Source: Romboutsia sp. CE17
Lineage (GTDB): Bacteria; Bacillota; Clostridia; Peptostreptococcales; Peptostreptococcaceae
Assembly: GCF_012317385.1 (NCBI RefSeq)
Contig: NZ_CP051144.1
Location: 992,001 to 1,056,000, forward strand
Length of the DNA: 64,000 nucleotides
Reading direction: 5' to 3'
Made by a program: the position numbers and the translations under genes
Notes under the pieces: generated by a model
What the model was told of the DNA's origin: nothing
What the model saw: only the letters and a program-made list of their open reading frames with translations
Database searches by the model: none
Shown here: piece by piece, positions 8,336 through 18,900 of the stretch
Layout of the letters: every line of letters starts with the position of its first letter
How positions within the stretch are numbered: the first letter of the stretch is position 1

Positions 8336-10243
8336 ATGAATAAAAAGTTGATAATATCAAATAGTTTAACTTTTATATTTGTAGTTGTATTTGTAGTTAT
8401 ATTTAAAAGTATGTTTGGTGAAGAGAATACATTGATAGGTGTGACGACAATAACAGCTACACTAATGTTTTTAGGAAAGGACTTGACTATATCACCAATT
8501 AGAAATGCGATAAGATTAATTTTACTTAATTTATTTATAGGTATTTGTGCAATTCTAGCAGTAAAACATATATACTTAGGAATAGTAGTTAACTTTATAG
8601 CATTATTTATAGTAAGTTATGCTTTATGTTATAATTTAGAAAGTCCAATGTACTTTCCTTTCACACTTCAATATCTATTTTTACTATCCGCACCAGTAAG
8701 TGCTGAACAAATACCAAAAAGGTTAATAGCATTAGTTTTTGGAGCGATATTTATAATATTAATCCAACTAATTGTCAATAAAGATAAAATATCTAAAAGT
8801 GGTAATAAAATATTAACAAATGTTTGTGATCTTATTTTAGGTAAAATAGAAAATTTTGAAAATAACTATATAGATGATGAAAATTTAGAGATAGAATCTA
8901 AAATAAATGCTTTTAGAAAAATGGTATATGATAAAAGAGAAGTTGATTTTTATTTAACTGAAGAAGGAAGGATAAAACTTAATTTATCAGCAGCATTAGA
9001 AAATACATATTATATGATAGGTGCTATTGAAAAATCACCTGATGTATTATTTATATTAAATAATTTAAAAGAATTAATTAATAATACAAAAAATGTTCTT
9101 GAAGGCAAAGATATAGATAAGGACTTATGTAAAGAAAAGTATATATTCTTACAAGAATGCGAAGATAGAAATATTAATGAACTGCTAGTATTACAACTTT
9201 TAGACAGCATAGTTCTTTTACAAGATACATTGTATGAGTTAAAAAATTTGAAGAAGGAAAACTATAACTTAGTCAAATCAGTAGGAGATATTCCAAGTAA
9301 TACTAAAGAGAGTTTATTTAAATATGTGGTTGGTGACCATAGATCTCTTAAATATTGCTATGCAATGCGTGTTGCAATAGCAATAAGTATAGGAGGATAT
9401 ATTAAAGATTTGTTTAATATATCAGAAGGCAGATGGATAATGTTTACTATATTATCCTTAGTCAATCCAATATATGAAGTATCTAAAAATAAAACAAAAG
9501 ATAGAGTATTATCTACTATTATAGGTAGCGTAATAGTACTTGCTTTATTTAGTATTTTTAAAGATACTACAATTAGAAGTATAATATTAATGATAACAGG
9601 ATATATAAGTGGATATTTAAAACAATACAAATATAGTATTATTTGTGTAACTATATCTGCAGTAGGATCTGCAGCACTTGTAGGAGATGTATCAGGTTTA
9701 ACTGTTGACAGAATCTTACTTGTTATATTAGGTGCAATAATAGCAATAATAGCTAATAAATTTATATTCCCATATAAGTTACAAGACTCTAATGATGAGT
9801 TAGAGGTAATGTATAGTTCAGCTGTTATAGAAATGCTTAAGGAAATACAAAAAGCAGTAGAAGGAATAAAAGAGCCACATATTATGAAGAATCTATTAAT
9901 AAAAACTTCTTTAATAGAAGAAAGGTTAAAGCTTAATAATCAAATACTTGATATAAGTTCTTATGATAAATTAGTAAAGGAACAAAGGTTTTTGGTTACG
10001 AATATATATGAACTTTATATTTGGATAATAAGAGAAAAGGTAAATCCAGAATATATAAAGTATGTTTTAAGAGATATAAAGCAATTAATTGATTACAAAG
10101 ATGAACCTATAGAAAATAGAATAGATGAAATAAAAAGTCATATAAGAGTAGTAAAAGATTTAAAAACAAAAATAACATTAAGTAGTATAACAATAATATT
10201 AAAGGAACTTAAGAAAATATCAGATATGAAAAAATCAATATAA
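8336..10243 (+). CDS. FUSC/aromatic-acid-exporter-type membrane protein
   Basis: Architecture of the FUSC superfamily (YccS/AaeB-like efflux proteins): a first block of about five or six transmembrane helices (residues 5-150), a soluble helical region (about 150-345), a second helix block (about 345-480) and a cytosolic C-terminal helical domain. The second block contains the typical ALRVAIAISIGG-like and GSVIVLALFSIF segments. The substrate is unknown. ATG 8336 (635 aa) is preferred because AAGGGG ends right before the ATG at 8330, giving that one no spacing. It has its own promoter and terminator, so it is monocistronic. Confidence 0.75.
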   Translation: MNKKLIISNSLTFIFVVVFVVIFKSMFGEENTLIGVTTITATLMFLGKDLTISPIRNAIRLILLNLFIGICAILAVKHIYLGIVVNFIALFIVSYALCYNLESPMYFPFTLQYLFLLSAPVSAEQIPKRLIALVFGAIFIILIQLIVNKDKISKSGNKILTNVCDLILGKIENFENNYIDDENLEIESKINAFRKMVYDKREVDFYLTEEGRIKLNLSAALENTYYMIGAIEKSPDVLFILNNLKELINNTKNVLEGKDIDKDLCKEKYIFLQECEDRNINELLVLQLLDSIVLLQDTLYELKNLKKENYNLVKSVGDIPSNTKESLFKYVVGDHRSLKYCYAMRVAIAISIGGYIKDLFNISEGRWIMFTILSLVNPIYEVSKNKTKDRVLSTIIGSVIVLALFSIFKDTTIRSIILMITGYISGYLKQYKYSIICVTISAVGSAALVGDVSGLTVDRILLVILGAIIAIIANKFIFPYKLQDSNDELEVMYSSAVIEMLKEIQKAVEGIKEPHIMKNLLIKTSLIEERLKLNNQILDISSYDKLVKEQRFLVTNIYELYIWIIREKVNPEYIKYVLRDIKQLIDYKDEPIENRIDEIKSHIRVVKDLKTKITLSSITIILKELKKISDMKKSI

Positions 10244-10246
10244 ATA

Positions 10247-10281
10247 AAAGCACCTAACTTAATTTAATAGTTAGGTGCTTT
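10247..10281. terminator. Bidirectional terminator between convergent genes
   Basis: 13-bp stem AAAGCACCTAACT (10247-10259) with AGTTAGGTGCTTT (10269-10281), A-rich before and T-rich after. It serves the FUSC gene on the plus strand and the EamA gene on the minus strand. Confidence 0.9.
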
Positions 10282-10283
10282 AT

Positions 10284-11150
10284 TTATATTAAGAGAAGAA
10301 GGGTTCCTAAAACTATAGATATAAGTCCTAAAAAAGATTTTTTTGTAAGTCTTTCTTTTAAAAATATATAAGAGAATGTTATAGTTACAACTATACTTAA
10401 TTTATCTATAGGAACAACTATGCTTGCATCTCCATCTTGTAGAGCTTTATAGTAGCAAAGCCAAGATAATCCTGTAGTTATGCCAGATAAAATAATAAAT
10501 ATCCAACTTGTTTTATCAATATCTTTAATTTCATTCTGTTTTTTTGTAATAAAAACAACTATCCATGCCATTATTAAAACTACAACTGTTCTAATAGCAG
10601 TACCTAAATTTGACTCAACTCCTATAATCCCGATTTTTCCTAAAATAGATGTTAAGCTAGATAAGAATGCTGAAAGTATAGCATAAAAAATCCATTTTTT
10701 ATTACTTTGGACTTCTTTTATTTCACTAGTATCTTTTTTAGTAATCATCATATAAGTTCCAAAACCAATTGCAATCATTCCTATAACTTTAGTAAGTGAA
10801 AGAGATTCTCCAAGGATAATAAATGCTAATATCATTGTCAATACAGTACTTGACTTATCAATTGGTGTTACTTTATTAACATCTCCGATTTGTAAAGCTT
10901 TAAAATAACATAACCATGAACCTCCAGTAGCTAAGCCAGATAAAATTAGAAATACAAGTGTTTTGGAGCTAATAGATGATATTGTTTCAAAAGAACCAAC
11001 AACAAAAACCATAAACCATGAAAATATCAAGATTACAATAGTTCTAATTGCAGTTGCGACATTAGAATCTGTATTTTTTATACCTATCTTTGCTAAAATA
11101 GCGGTAATACCTGCAAATAAAGCAGATCCAAAAGCGTATAATAACCACAT
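10284..11150 (-). CDS. EamA/DMT-family transporter
   Basis: Drug/metabolite-transporter superfamily carrier with the classic internal duplication. The two halves (about residues 1-135 and 150-288) each have five hydrophobic helices and near-identical landmarks: GSALFAGITAILAKIGI with LSAFLSSLTSILGKIGI, and GGSWLCYFKALQIGDVNKVTPIDK with GLSWLCYYKALQDGDASIVVPIDK. It is an inner-membrane protein of 288 aa, typical length. The substrate cannot be read from sequence. GGAGGAATATTT precedes the ATG. Confidence 0.85.
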   Translation of the reverse strand: MWLLYAFGSALFAGITAILAKIGIKNTDSNVATAIRTIVILIFSWFMVFVVGSFETISSISSKTLVFLILSGLATGGSWLCYFKALQIGDVNKVTPIDKSSTVLTMILAFIILGESLSLTKVIGMIAIGFGTYMMITKKDTSEIKEVQSNKKWIFYAILSAFLSSLTSILGKIGIIGVESNLGTAIRTVVVLIMAWIVVFITKKQNEIKDIDKTSWIFIILSGITTGLSWLCYYKALQDGDASIVVPIDKLSIVVTITFSYIFLKERLTKKSFLGLISIVLGTLLLLI

Positions 11151-11463
11151 AAATATTCCTCCAGTAAATTTATATTAAATTCTAAAATGAATAAAACATT
11201 CAATTGATAATAATTAATAATTAGACTTATCTTAGTTTAATATATTTAATAAAATATATCAACTATTTAATGATATAGATTTATATTAATTAAAAAATAT
11301 ATAAATCTATTGAAAGTGAACTTATATTATTCATTAATATATTAGAAGAAAGAACAAATAATATATGTAGTATCTTTAGATAAAATAATGAACAAAATAT
11401 AAATTATATCGCAATATATATAAGTATTACTTGGAATAAATTAAAGAATGGGAGTTTAGTTAG
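11151..11463. other. 313-bp AT-rich divergent intergenic region, nothing firm seen
   Basis: Lies between the divergent EamA and class II ribonucleotide reductase genes and must hold both promoters. I could not pick out a convincing promoter pair, cobalamin riboswitch or tandem NrdR boxes. GGGAG (11451-11455) is the ribosome site of the reductase gene. Confidence 0.4.
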
Positions 11464-13593
11464 ATGGTACATATTATAAAAAGAGATGGTACAAAGGAAC
11501 CATTTGATAAAGTAAAGATAATGAATGCAGTATATAAATCTACTATAAATAGTAAGTTAGGAGAAGATAAAGAGTTAGCAAGGTTAGTTGCAGATAAAAT
11601 AGAAGAAACAGTGACTTCTCAAATAAAAGATATAAGTGTGGAGGATATTCAAGATAGTGTAGAGTTTTTTTTAATGGAGTCAAATAGAAAAGATGTTGCT
11701 AAAAAATATATATTATATAGAGAAAAAAGAGCTGATATAAGAAAATCAAAATGGCATATGGATGAGTTGCAAAAATCAATCTGGAGTAATAAATATCAAT
11801 ATAATAATGAAAGTTTTGATGAATGGGTTGAAAGAGTATCAGGTAAAAATACTAAAATAGCTAAGTTAATTAGGGAGAGAAAATTTTTATATGCAGGACG
11901 AATACTAGCAAATAGAGGTTTATCTAAAGAGGGAATAAAAGTAACATATTCTAATTGTTATGTCCTAGATCCACCTAAAGATAATTTAGAATCAATTTTT
12001 GATACAGCAAAAAAATTAGCAAGAACCTTTAGTTATGGCGGAGGTGTAGGATTTGATATATCAAAACTAAGACCTAGTGGAGCATTAGTACATAATTCGG
12101 CTAAAACAACAACTGGAGCAGTTAGTTTCATGGATTTATATTCAATGACAACGGGATTGATAGGACAGAAAGGTAGAAGAGGAGCATTGATGATTTCCAT
12201 GGATATAAATCATCCAGACATAGAAGATTTTATTAACGTAAAAACAGATTTAGAAAGAATAACAAAAGCTAATATATCTGTAAGAATAAATGATAAATTT
12301 ATGAAAGCTGTAGAAAATAAAGGAAAATTTTCATGTAGATTTGTAGTTAAAGAAACAAGAGAAGTTATTGAAAGAGAAGTAGATGCGTATAAACTATTCA
12401 TGAAATTAATAGTAAACAACTGGGATTTTGCAGAACCAGGAATATTATTTTGGGATAATATAGAAAAATATCATTTACTAAGTGAAGATAAAGAGTTTAA
12501 GTATGCAGGTGTAAATCCATGTGCAGAAGAACCGCTACCATCTGGAGGCAGTTGTTTATTAGGCTCTATAAATTTAGCAGAGTTTGTAGTAGAACCATTT
12601 ACAGAAAATGCTATATTTGATAAACAAAAATTTATAAATACAGTTGCTGACTGTATAGTAGGTCTTAATGAAGTTTTAGATGAAGGATTACAGTTTCATC
12701 CGTTAGAGGAACAAAAAGATAGCGTAAGAAAGTATAGACAAATTGGTTTAGGTGTAATGGGAATAGCAGATATGCTAATAAAGTTAAATATTAGATATGG
12801 TTCAAAAGAATCGATAGAATTATGTGAAGAATTAGCTAAATTAATGCTAAATAGTGCAGTTAAACAATCTGCTCTTTTAGCTAAAGACTTTGGATGCTAT
12901 GAAATGTACGATAAAGATATTGTATTTAAATCAGATTTTTTTGTAAAAAATATAGAAGATGATGTAAAACAAATAGTAGAAAAGTATGGATTGCGAAACT
13001 CACAAATATTAACTATACCTCCTACTGGATCAATATCTACTATGCTAGGAGTGTGTGGAGGTATAGAGCCTATGTTTAACACTTCTTATATAAGAAAAAC
13101 AGAAAGTTTGCATGATGAAGATGTATATTATAAAGTATATACTCCTATAGTTAAAGAATACATGGATTTTAATAATATATTAAATGATAAAGACTTGCCT
13201 AATATATTTGAAACCGCTATGACACTAAAGCCAGAAGAACGAATAAAAATGCAAGGAGCTTGGCAAAAGTACATTGATGCGTCTATATCATCAACTATAA
13301 ATTTACCTAATGAAGCAACTGTAGAAGATATATATAATATTTATGTTTCTGCATGGAAAAATAAACTTAAGGGAGTGACTATATATAGAGATGGATGTAA
13401 AAGAAGCGGTATTCTCTTAAATGATAAAGTTGATAAAGGAGAAAAAAAAGAGGAGAAATTTAAAGATGAAAGAATAACAACTTTAAAAGATGGTGTTGAG
13501 GAATTTATATGTCCTGAATGTGGAAATAAAAGCGTAATTCCAACTGGAGGATGTACTATTTGTTTACAATGTGGTTATAGTAAATGTAACTAG
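11464..13593 (+). CDS. nrdJ: Adenosylcobalamin-dependent (class II) ribonucleoside-diphosphate reductase
   Basis: Makes deoxyribonucleotides with an adenosylcobalamin-generated radical, independent of oxygen. An ATP-cone allosteric domain occupies residues 1-95 (IIKRDGTKEPFDKVKIMNAV). The first redox Cys is C165 (YSNCYVLDPP). The radical site is NPCAEE with Cys 353, followed by the class II signature PLPSGGSCLLGSINLAEF. The C-terminal tail has two Cys pairs starting CPEC at 683-686 and ending CLQCGYSKC, a putative zinc-binding module seen in this family. Length 709 aa. The window also encodes a class I enzyme (nrdEF), so this organism can switch between oxygen- and B12-dependent routes. Confidence 0.92.
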   Translation: MVHIIKRDGTKEPFDKVKIMNAVYKSTINSKLGEDKELARLVADKIEETVTSQIKDISVEDIQDSVEFFLMESNRKDVAKKYILYREKRADIRKSKWHMDELQKSIWSNKYQYNNESFDEWVERVSGKNTKIAKLIRERKFLYAGRILANRGLSKEGIKVTYSNCYVLDPPKDNLESIFDTAKKLARTFSYGGGVGFDISKLRPSGALVHNSAKTTTGAVSFMDLYSMTTGLIGQKGRRGALMISMDINHPDIEDFINVKTDLERITKANISVRINDKFMKAVENKGKFSCRFVVKETREVIEREVDAYKLFMKLIVNNWDFAEPGILFWDNIEKYHLLSEDKEFKYAGVNPCAEEPLPSGGSCLLGSINLAEFVVEPFTENAIFDKQKFINTVADCIVGLNEVLDEGLQFHPLEEQKDSVRKYRQIGLGVMGIADMLIKLNIRYGSKESIELCEELAKLMLNSAVKQSALLAKDFGCYEMYDKDIVFKSDFFVKNIEDDVKQIVEKYGLRNSQILTIPPTGSISTMLGVCGGIEPMFNTSYIRKTESLHDEDVYYKVYTPIVKEYMDFNNILNDKDLPNIFETAMTLKPEERIKMQGAWQKYIDASISSTINLPNEATVEDIYNIYVSAWKNKLKGVTIYRDGCKRSGILLNDKVDKGEKKEEKFKDERITTLKDGVEEFICPECGNKSVIPTGGCTICLQCGYSKCN

Positions 13594-13641
13594 ATTGATT
13601 TGAATAATAGTCGCATAATTAAAAAAATTAAGAAAAAAATA

Positions 13642-13670
13642 TTGACATTAGAAAATTAATAGTTTATTAT
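13642..13670 (+). promoter_or_regulatory. Sigma-A promoter of the T-box/asnA transcript
   Basis: TTGACA (13642-13647), 17-bp spacer, TATTAT (13665-13670); transcription would start near 13677, just before the T-box leader. Confidence 0.8.
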
Positions 13671-13676
13671 TACATT

Positions 13677-13967
13677 AAGAATTAAGCAAAGAAAATTAAA
13701 AGCTATGAAGGGAAGAGTAATTATAATATTGAGTCAAAGCGAGCTGGTTATGGTGAGAGTCCAGTACAAAATTTATAATGAAGAACATCCCAGAGCTACT
13801 AACCGAAATCTTTTATAAGAAAGTAGACTTAGTCGGAACCAAACCGTTATCATATTGGTAGCATATGATTAGTATGCTAATAAAGTGAACTTTAATTAAA
13901 GTTAAATTGGGTGGTACCGCGGAAGCAAAGCCTTTCGTCCCTTTATAGGGATGAAGGGCTTTTTTTA
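13677..13967 (+). ncRNA. T-box riboswitch leader, asparagine-specific
   Basis: A tRNA-sensing leader that reads charging of tRNA-Asn and controls antitermination. The conserved T-box TGGGTGGTACCGCGG is at 13908-13922, containing UGGU, which pairs with the free acceptor end of uncharged tRNA. In Stem I the specifier position reads AAC (13784-13786), followed by A and located in the usual ...GAAGAACATCC context, so the codon is asparagine. The leader ends with a 15-bp terminator hairpin (13928-13942 / 13947-13961) and T tract to 13966. The downstream gene is asparagine synthetase, which agrees with the specifier. Confidence 0.93.
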
Positions 13968-14016
13968 ATTTATAAAAGGACAATTTTAAATAAAAAATCA
14001 AAAGGAGTGTGTGAGT

Positions 14017-15021
14017 ATGTGCTTAATAATACCAGAAAAATATGAAACTAGTTTAGGAGTTATAGAAACTCAACAAGCCATAAAGGATTTAAAAGACTTT
14101 TTTGAAAATAGATTAGGGGAAATGTTAAAACTAACAAGGGTGTCTTCACCATTATTTGTTTTACCAGAAACAGGAACAAATGATAATTTAAGTGGAATAG
14201 AAAAACCTGTAAGTTTTGAAATAACTCATTTAAAAAAAGAAGCTGAAATTGTTCATTCATTAGCTAAATGGAAAAGAATGGCACTTAAAAAGTATGGATT
14301 TTCAGTAGGAAAAGGATTGTATACGGATATGAATGCAATAAGAAAAGACGAAGAACTAGATAATCTTCACTCTTTATATGTAGATCAATGGGATTGGGAA
14401 CTTATAATAAACAAAGAAGATAGAAATTTGGATACATTGAAAAAAGTCGTAAAATGTATATATAAAGTGTTTAAAGAAACAGAAGAACACGTACATGCAA
14501 TATATCCAGAAGTAAAATGTTTCTTACCAGAAGAAATAACATTTATAACTTCACAAGAGCTACTAGAAATGTACCCAGATTTAACACCAAAAGAAAGAGA
14601 AGATGCTATAGTAAGAGATAAAAAGGCAGTATTTTTAATGCAAATAGGTAAGGTTTTAAGTAATGGAAAAAAACATGATGGTAGAAGCCCAGATTATGAT
14701 GATTGGGAATTAAATGGAGATATATTATTTTATAACCCAGTTTTAGATAATGCAATAGAGTTATCTTCAATGGGAATAAGAGTAGATGAAAAAAGTCTAG
14801 AAAAACAACTTGAAATATCTGGATGCGAAGATAGAAAAGAATTAGAATATCATAAATCATTATTAAATGGAGAGCTTCCATATACTATAGGTGGAGGAAT
14901 AGGTCAGTCTAGAATCTGTATGTATTTTTTAAACAAGGCACATATAGGAGAGGTTCAAGTAGGTATTTGGCCAGAAGATATGGTTAAAGAGTGTAGTGAA
15001 GCAGGAATTTATTTATTATAA
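14017..15021 (+). CDS. asnA: Aspartate-ammonia ligase (asparagine synthetase A)
   Basis: Makes asparagine from aspartate, ammonia and ATP; class II aminoacyl-tRNA-synthetase fold. Landmarks: VSSPLFVLPETGTNDNLSGIEKPVSF near the N-terminus, KRMALKKYGF, YVDQWDWE, HDGRSPDYDDWELNGD and the terminal GGGIGQSRICMYFLNKAHIGEVQ, all typical of AsnA. I use ATG 14017 (334 aa; E. coli AsnA is 330). A GTG at 14011 would sit only three bases from the AAAGGAG site. It is the only gene behind the asparagine T-box and is followed by a terminator. Confidence 0.96.
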   Translation: MCLIIPEKYETSLGVIETQQAIKDLKDFFENRLGEMLKLTRVSSPLFVLPETGTNDNLSGIEKPVSFEITHLKKEAEIVHSLAKWKRMALKKYGFSVGKGLYTDMNAIRKDEELDNLHSLYVDQWDWELIINKEDRNLDTLKKVVKCIYKVFKETEEHVHAIYPEVKCFLPEEITFITSQELLEMYPDLTPKEREDAIVRDKKAVFLMQIGKVLSNGKKHDGRSPDYDDWELNGDILFYNPVLDNAIELSSMGIRVDEKSLEKQLEISGCEDRKELEYHKSLLNGELPYTIGGGIGQSRICMYFLNKAHIGEVQVGIWPEDMVKECSEAGIYLL

Positions 15022-15058
15022 TAAATTATTAAATAGTAGAATTAAATAAATATATAAT

Positions 15059-15105
15059 AAAATCTAAGTTGCATAATAAATAATTATATAACTTGGATTT
15101 TATTA
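15059..15105 (+). terminator. Terminator after asnA
   Basis: 12-bp stem (15059-15070 with 15090-15101, one G-T) around a 19-nt loop, then TATTATGTTATT. The long loop makes it weaker than its neighbours. Confidence 0.6.
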
Positions 15106-15211
15106 TGTTATTCTAAATTATAATGAAAATAATAACTTAGATATATTAATTAACAATACATATATTTAAATCATAAAATATCTATATACTACTAACTAAG
15201 GAGGGATATAG

Positions 15212-15709
15212 ATGAAACCAGAATATGGAGATGTAATTTGTGTAAATCATGGTATCTATAATCATTTTGGTATCTATGTAGATGATGATCATGTAATCCA
15301 TTATGCTGGTAAAGATGAAGATTTTTTTCTAAGAAATATGTATATTGACGAAACTAGAATGAGTAAATTTTTAGGAAACTCGAATAAATATTATGTATAT
15401 AAGTTTCCTTATGATGTAACAAAACCGATTAAAAGAATTAAAGGAGAAGGGTTAAATAGAGGGTATAAAGAAAGTGCATATGCTATGTATATGCTTTTAA
15501 AAATAAAAAATAAGATTAAATATAAAATATATTCACCAGAAGAAACTGTAAAAAGAGCGAGAAGTAGAATTGGTGAAAGACGCTTTAACTTAGGACTTAA
15601 TAACTGTGAATATTTTGCAATTTGGTGCAAAACAGGTGTTAGCCAATCGTATCAAGTTAATTTAGTTTTAGATGCAATATTTATAAAGAGCAAAATAGAT
15701 ATTGCATAA
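15212..15709 (+). CDS. LRAT-domain (NlpC/P60-like) acyltransferase/thiol hydrolase family protein
   Basis: Small 165-aa protein with the circularly permuted papain-like LRAT fold: PEYGDVICVNHGIYNHFGIYV gives His 18, HVIHY gives a second His at 30, and LNNCEYFAIWCKTG supplies the nucleophile Cys 132. In eukaryotes such proteins move acyl groups between lipids; bacterial members are mostly uncharacterised. No signal peptide or membrane segment is visible, so it is probably cytosolic. A strong AAGGAGGG ribosome site lies 7 nt before the ATG. It appears monocistronic. Confidence 0.75.
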   Translation: MKPEYGDVICVNHGIYNHFGIYVDDDHVIHYAGKDEDFFLRNMYIDETRMSKFLGNSNKYYVYKFPYDVTKPIKRIKGEGLNRGYKESAYAMYMLLKIKNKIKYKIYSPEETVKRARSRIGERRFNLGLNNCEYFAIWCKTGVSQSYQVNLVLDAIFIKSKIDIA

Positions 15710-15781
15710 TATAAAAATAAAACTGACTATATTACAAACTCATTGTAAAAGTCTTGAGATAATTTAAGAGGTTAGATAATT

Positions 15782-15817
15782 AAAACCGTATAGCATAATT
15801 TATGCGATACGGTTTTT
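15782..15817. terminator. Terminator between LRAT-like gene and helicase gene
   Basis: AAAACCGTAT (15782-15791) and GCATA (15793-15797) pair with TATGC and ATACGGTTTT, one A-G mismatch, 3-nt loop, then TTAAT. It lies about 75 bp after the gene it would terminate. Confidence 0.85.
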
Positions 15818-15928
15818 AATATTTATTAATTAGAATTAAAATTTATCTAATCAATAATCATAGTATGTTGATGGATGCTACTAAGAGGGATATAATAAGA
15901 TTTATAATAAAAGAAAACAGGTGAGATA

Positions 15929-18900
15929 ATGGACTTTAAAATAGTAAATAATATACTACTAGATAATACAGAGAAAAGTAGATTAAGTAGAGGGAAAATA
16001 TATTATGAAGATGGATATGTAGAAGAAGTTAGATACAGCAATGAAGGCAAAGTACTAACAATAGATGGACATGTAGCTTCAGAATTTCAAAATCGTATAT
16101 ATAATAGTTCTATAGTTATAGATTTAGAAAATAAAAGAGTAATAACAGGAATGTGTGACTGTCAAGATTGCATGTCTAGAAGTACGACTGAGCATTTATC
16201 TATATGTAAACATATAGTAGCAATAACATTATATGTAATAAATTTATTAAAATCAGATGTAATAAGTAGTTTAAAACAAACTACATTTACAGTTAAAAAC
16301 AAAAGCAAAATAAAGAGAGATAAAAACTATATAAATAAAGATTTATTGAATTATTTCAAAAGTAACCCTAAGGAGCAAATTAATTTATATATAAAACTAG
16401 AGTTTATAGGTGCAAATAGTATAAGTGCGGACTTTAAAATAGGTATTGATAAAATGTATGTTTTAAAGAATTTAAGAGATTTTGCATATGCAAGATTAAA
16501 TTCAAATGATTTAGTATACGGAGTAGACTTTATATATAATCCTTTAAATAACTATTTTTGCGAGGATGATGAAAAAGTGGTAGACATGATTGAAGAGTAT
16601 GGAATGGGACTATCATATATAGCACCTCAAAGAGAACTTAGATATATGACAGTAAAAGGACCTAATATAAGAAGATTAATGGAATCATTACAGTATAGAA
16701 ATTTTGAATTTAAATTTGGAAAATTGTATTATAATCCCAAAATTATAAAAGGAGAATTACCTATAAGCGTAAATTTAGAACTAGATGATAATGAAGTAAT
16801 ACTTAAAAGTAATGGTCAATTACCAACTCCAATATCTCAAAAAGGAGATGTAGTGTTTTATAAAGGTGATATATATTTATTAAGTGGAGAAAATGGAATT
16901 TATTACAATAAAATATACAAAATACTAGATGAATTTAAAGAAATTTCATTTAATAGAGACGAAGTAAGCGAAGTTTTAACTAATATTATACCAAAACTTG
17001 AAAATATTTGCAGTGAAGTAATATTAGATGAACAGATTAAAAAAAATATTAGCAATAACCTAATTGTAAAGTATTACTTTGATCTAGAAGATAGCAAAGT
17101 AACTTGTAAGGTAGAATTTGAATATGAAGGGCAAGAGGAAGGGAAATTTATAATTAAAGATATAGATAAAGAACAACAAGCTATATATAGACTTTATACA
17201 AATTATTTTGAGGAAGATAAAAATAGATATGTATTTAAAGGGAATGATGTGCAGTTGTATGACTTTCTGAGCAATGAAATAAACAGATTAAAAAATATAG
17301 GGGAAGTTTATTACTCAGATAAGTTAAAAGAAAAAAAGATTTATAATTCAACAAATATAAGGATTGGCTTAGGAGAAGAAGTTAATCATTACTTAGATTT
17401 TAATTTTGAAATAGAAGGTGTAGATGAAAATGAATATAAAAAAATAATAGATGCATTTAAAGTTAATAAAAGATTTTATAAGCTAGGGAATGGAAGTTTT
17501 ATAAATTTAGAAGAAGAAAAAACAAAAGAAGTATTTAAATTAATGGAAAGTTTAGGCTTTACTAGTAGTATGAAAGAAATGAAAATACATAGTAGTAAAG
17601 CTTTATTTATAAACGATCTTTTTACAGAGGAGAAATTACCGTATATAAGTGGAATTGAAAATACAAAAGAAATAGTTGAAAGGTTTAAATATATAAGTAG
17701 CTTAAAAATAGATATACCAAATAACTTAAATGCAACATTAAGAGATTATCAAGTAGATGCATTAAATTGGTTTGAAACCCTAGATTATTGTGGATTTGGA
17801 GGTATACTTGCTGATGAAATGGGTCTTGGAAAAACAATACAAACTATAACCTTTTTATTAAAAAAAGAAAATAAGAAAACATTAATTATAACACCTACAT
17901 CTCTTATACATAATTGGAAAAACGAGTTTGAAAAATTTGCACCAAGCATTAAAGTTGGGATTGCGCATGGATTAAAAAAAGAAAGAGATATGGTAATAAA
18001 GAATATAAAAGAATTTGATATAATCTTAACTACATATGGATCTATTAGAAATGATTTAGAAAAATATGAAGAAATAAATTTTGATTATTGTATCATAGAT
18101 GAGGCACAAAATATAAAAAATCCCACAGCATTAAGTACAGATGCAGTGAAAGCTATAAAATCTAAGAATAAGTTTGCTCTTACAGGAACACCAATAGAAA
18201 ATAATTTATTAGAACTTTGGTCAATTTTTGATTTTATTATGCCAGGTTATTTATATAATTTAACTAAATTTAATGCAGTTTTTATAAGAGATGAAAGCCA
18301 TATCGAACACTTAAAAAGAATGATTAAACCATTTATACTTAGAAGGACTAAAAAACAAGTTATAAAAGAATTACCGGATAAAATAGAAAGACAATTCTTG
18401 ATTGAATTAAGCAAAGAACAAAGAAAAATTTATGGTGTTTATGTAGAAGATATACAAAAAAAACTCAAAGAAAAAAAAGCTATAAAAGATAAAATAACTG
18501 TATTTGCATATTTAACTAAACTAAGACAACTTTGCTTGGACCCAAGTATAATAGTGGATGATTACAAAGGAAAAAGTGCAAAAATTGAAGCTTGTTTAGA
18601 AATAATAAAAGAATATGGTGAAGAAAATAATAAAATATTAGTATTTTCACAATTTACAAGTGTATTAAAGAATATAGGTAAAAAACTTTCAAGAAATAAG
18701 ATAGAATACTATTATTTAGATGGTCAGACTAAAGCTATTGATAGAATAAAATTAGTAGATGAATTTAATGAAGGAAATGAGAAAAAAGTGTTTTTAATTT
18801 CCTTAAAGACTGGAGGTACAGGCTTAAACTTAACGTCTGCTAACACTGTTATACACTTTGATCCATGGTGGAATCCTTCAGTAGAAGATCAAGCTAGTGA

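Noticed and set aside
11356-11424. ATATAT-centred motifs upstream of nrdJ as NrdR boxes
   Set aside because: Flanking ACAC/GTGT half-sites match poorly and the two copies are about 53-55 bp apart, not the 31-32 bp spacing seen at nrdEF.
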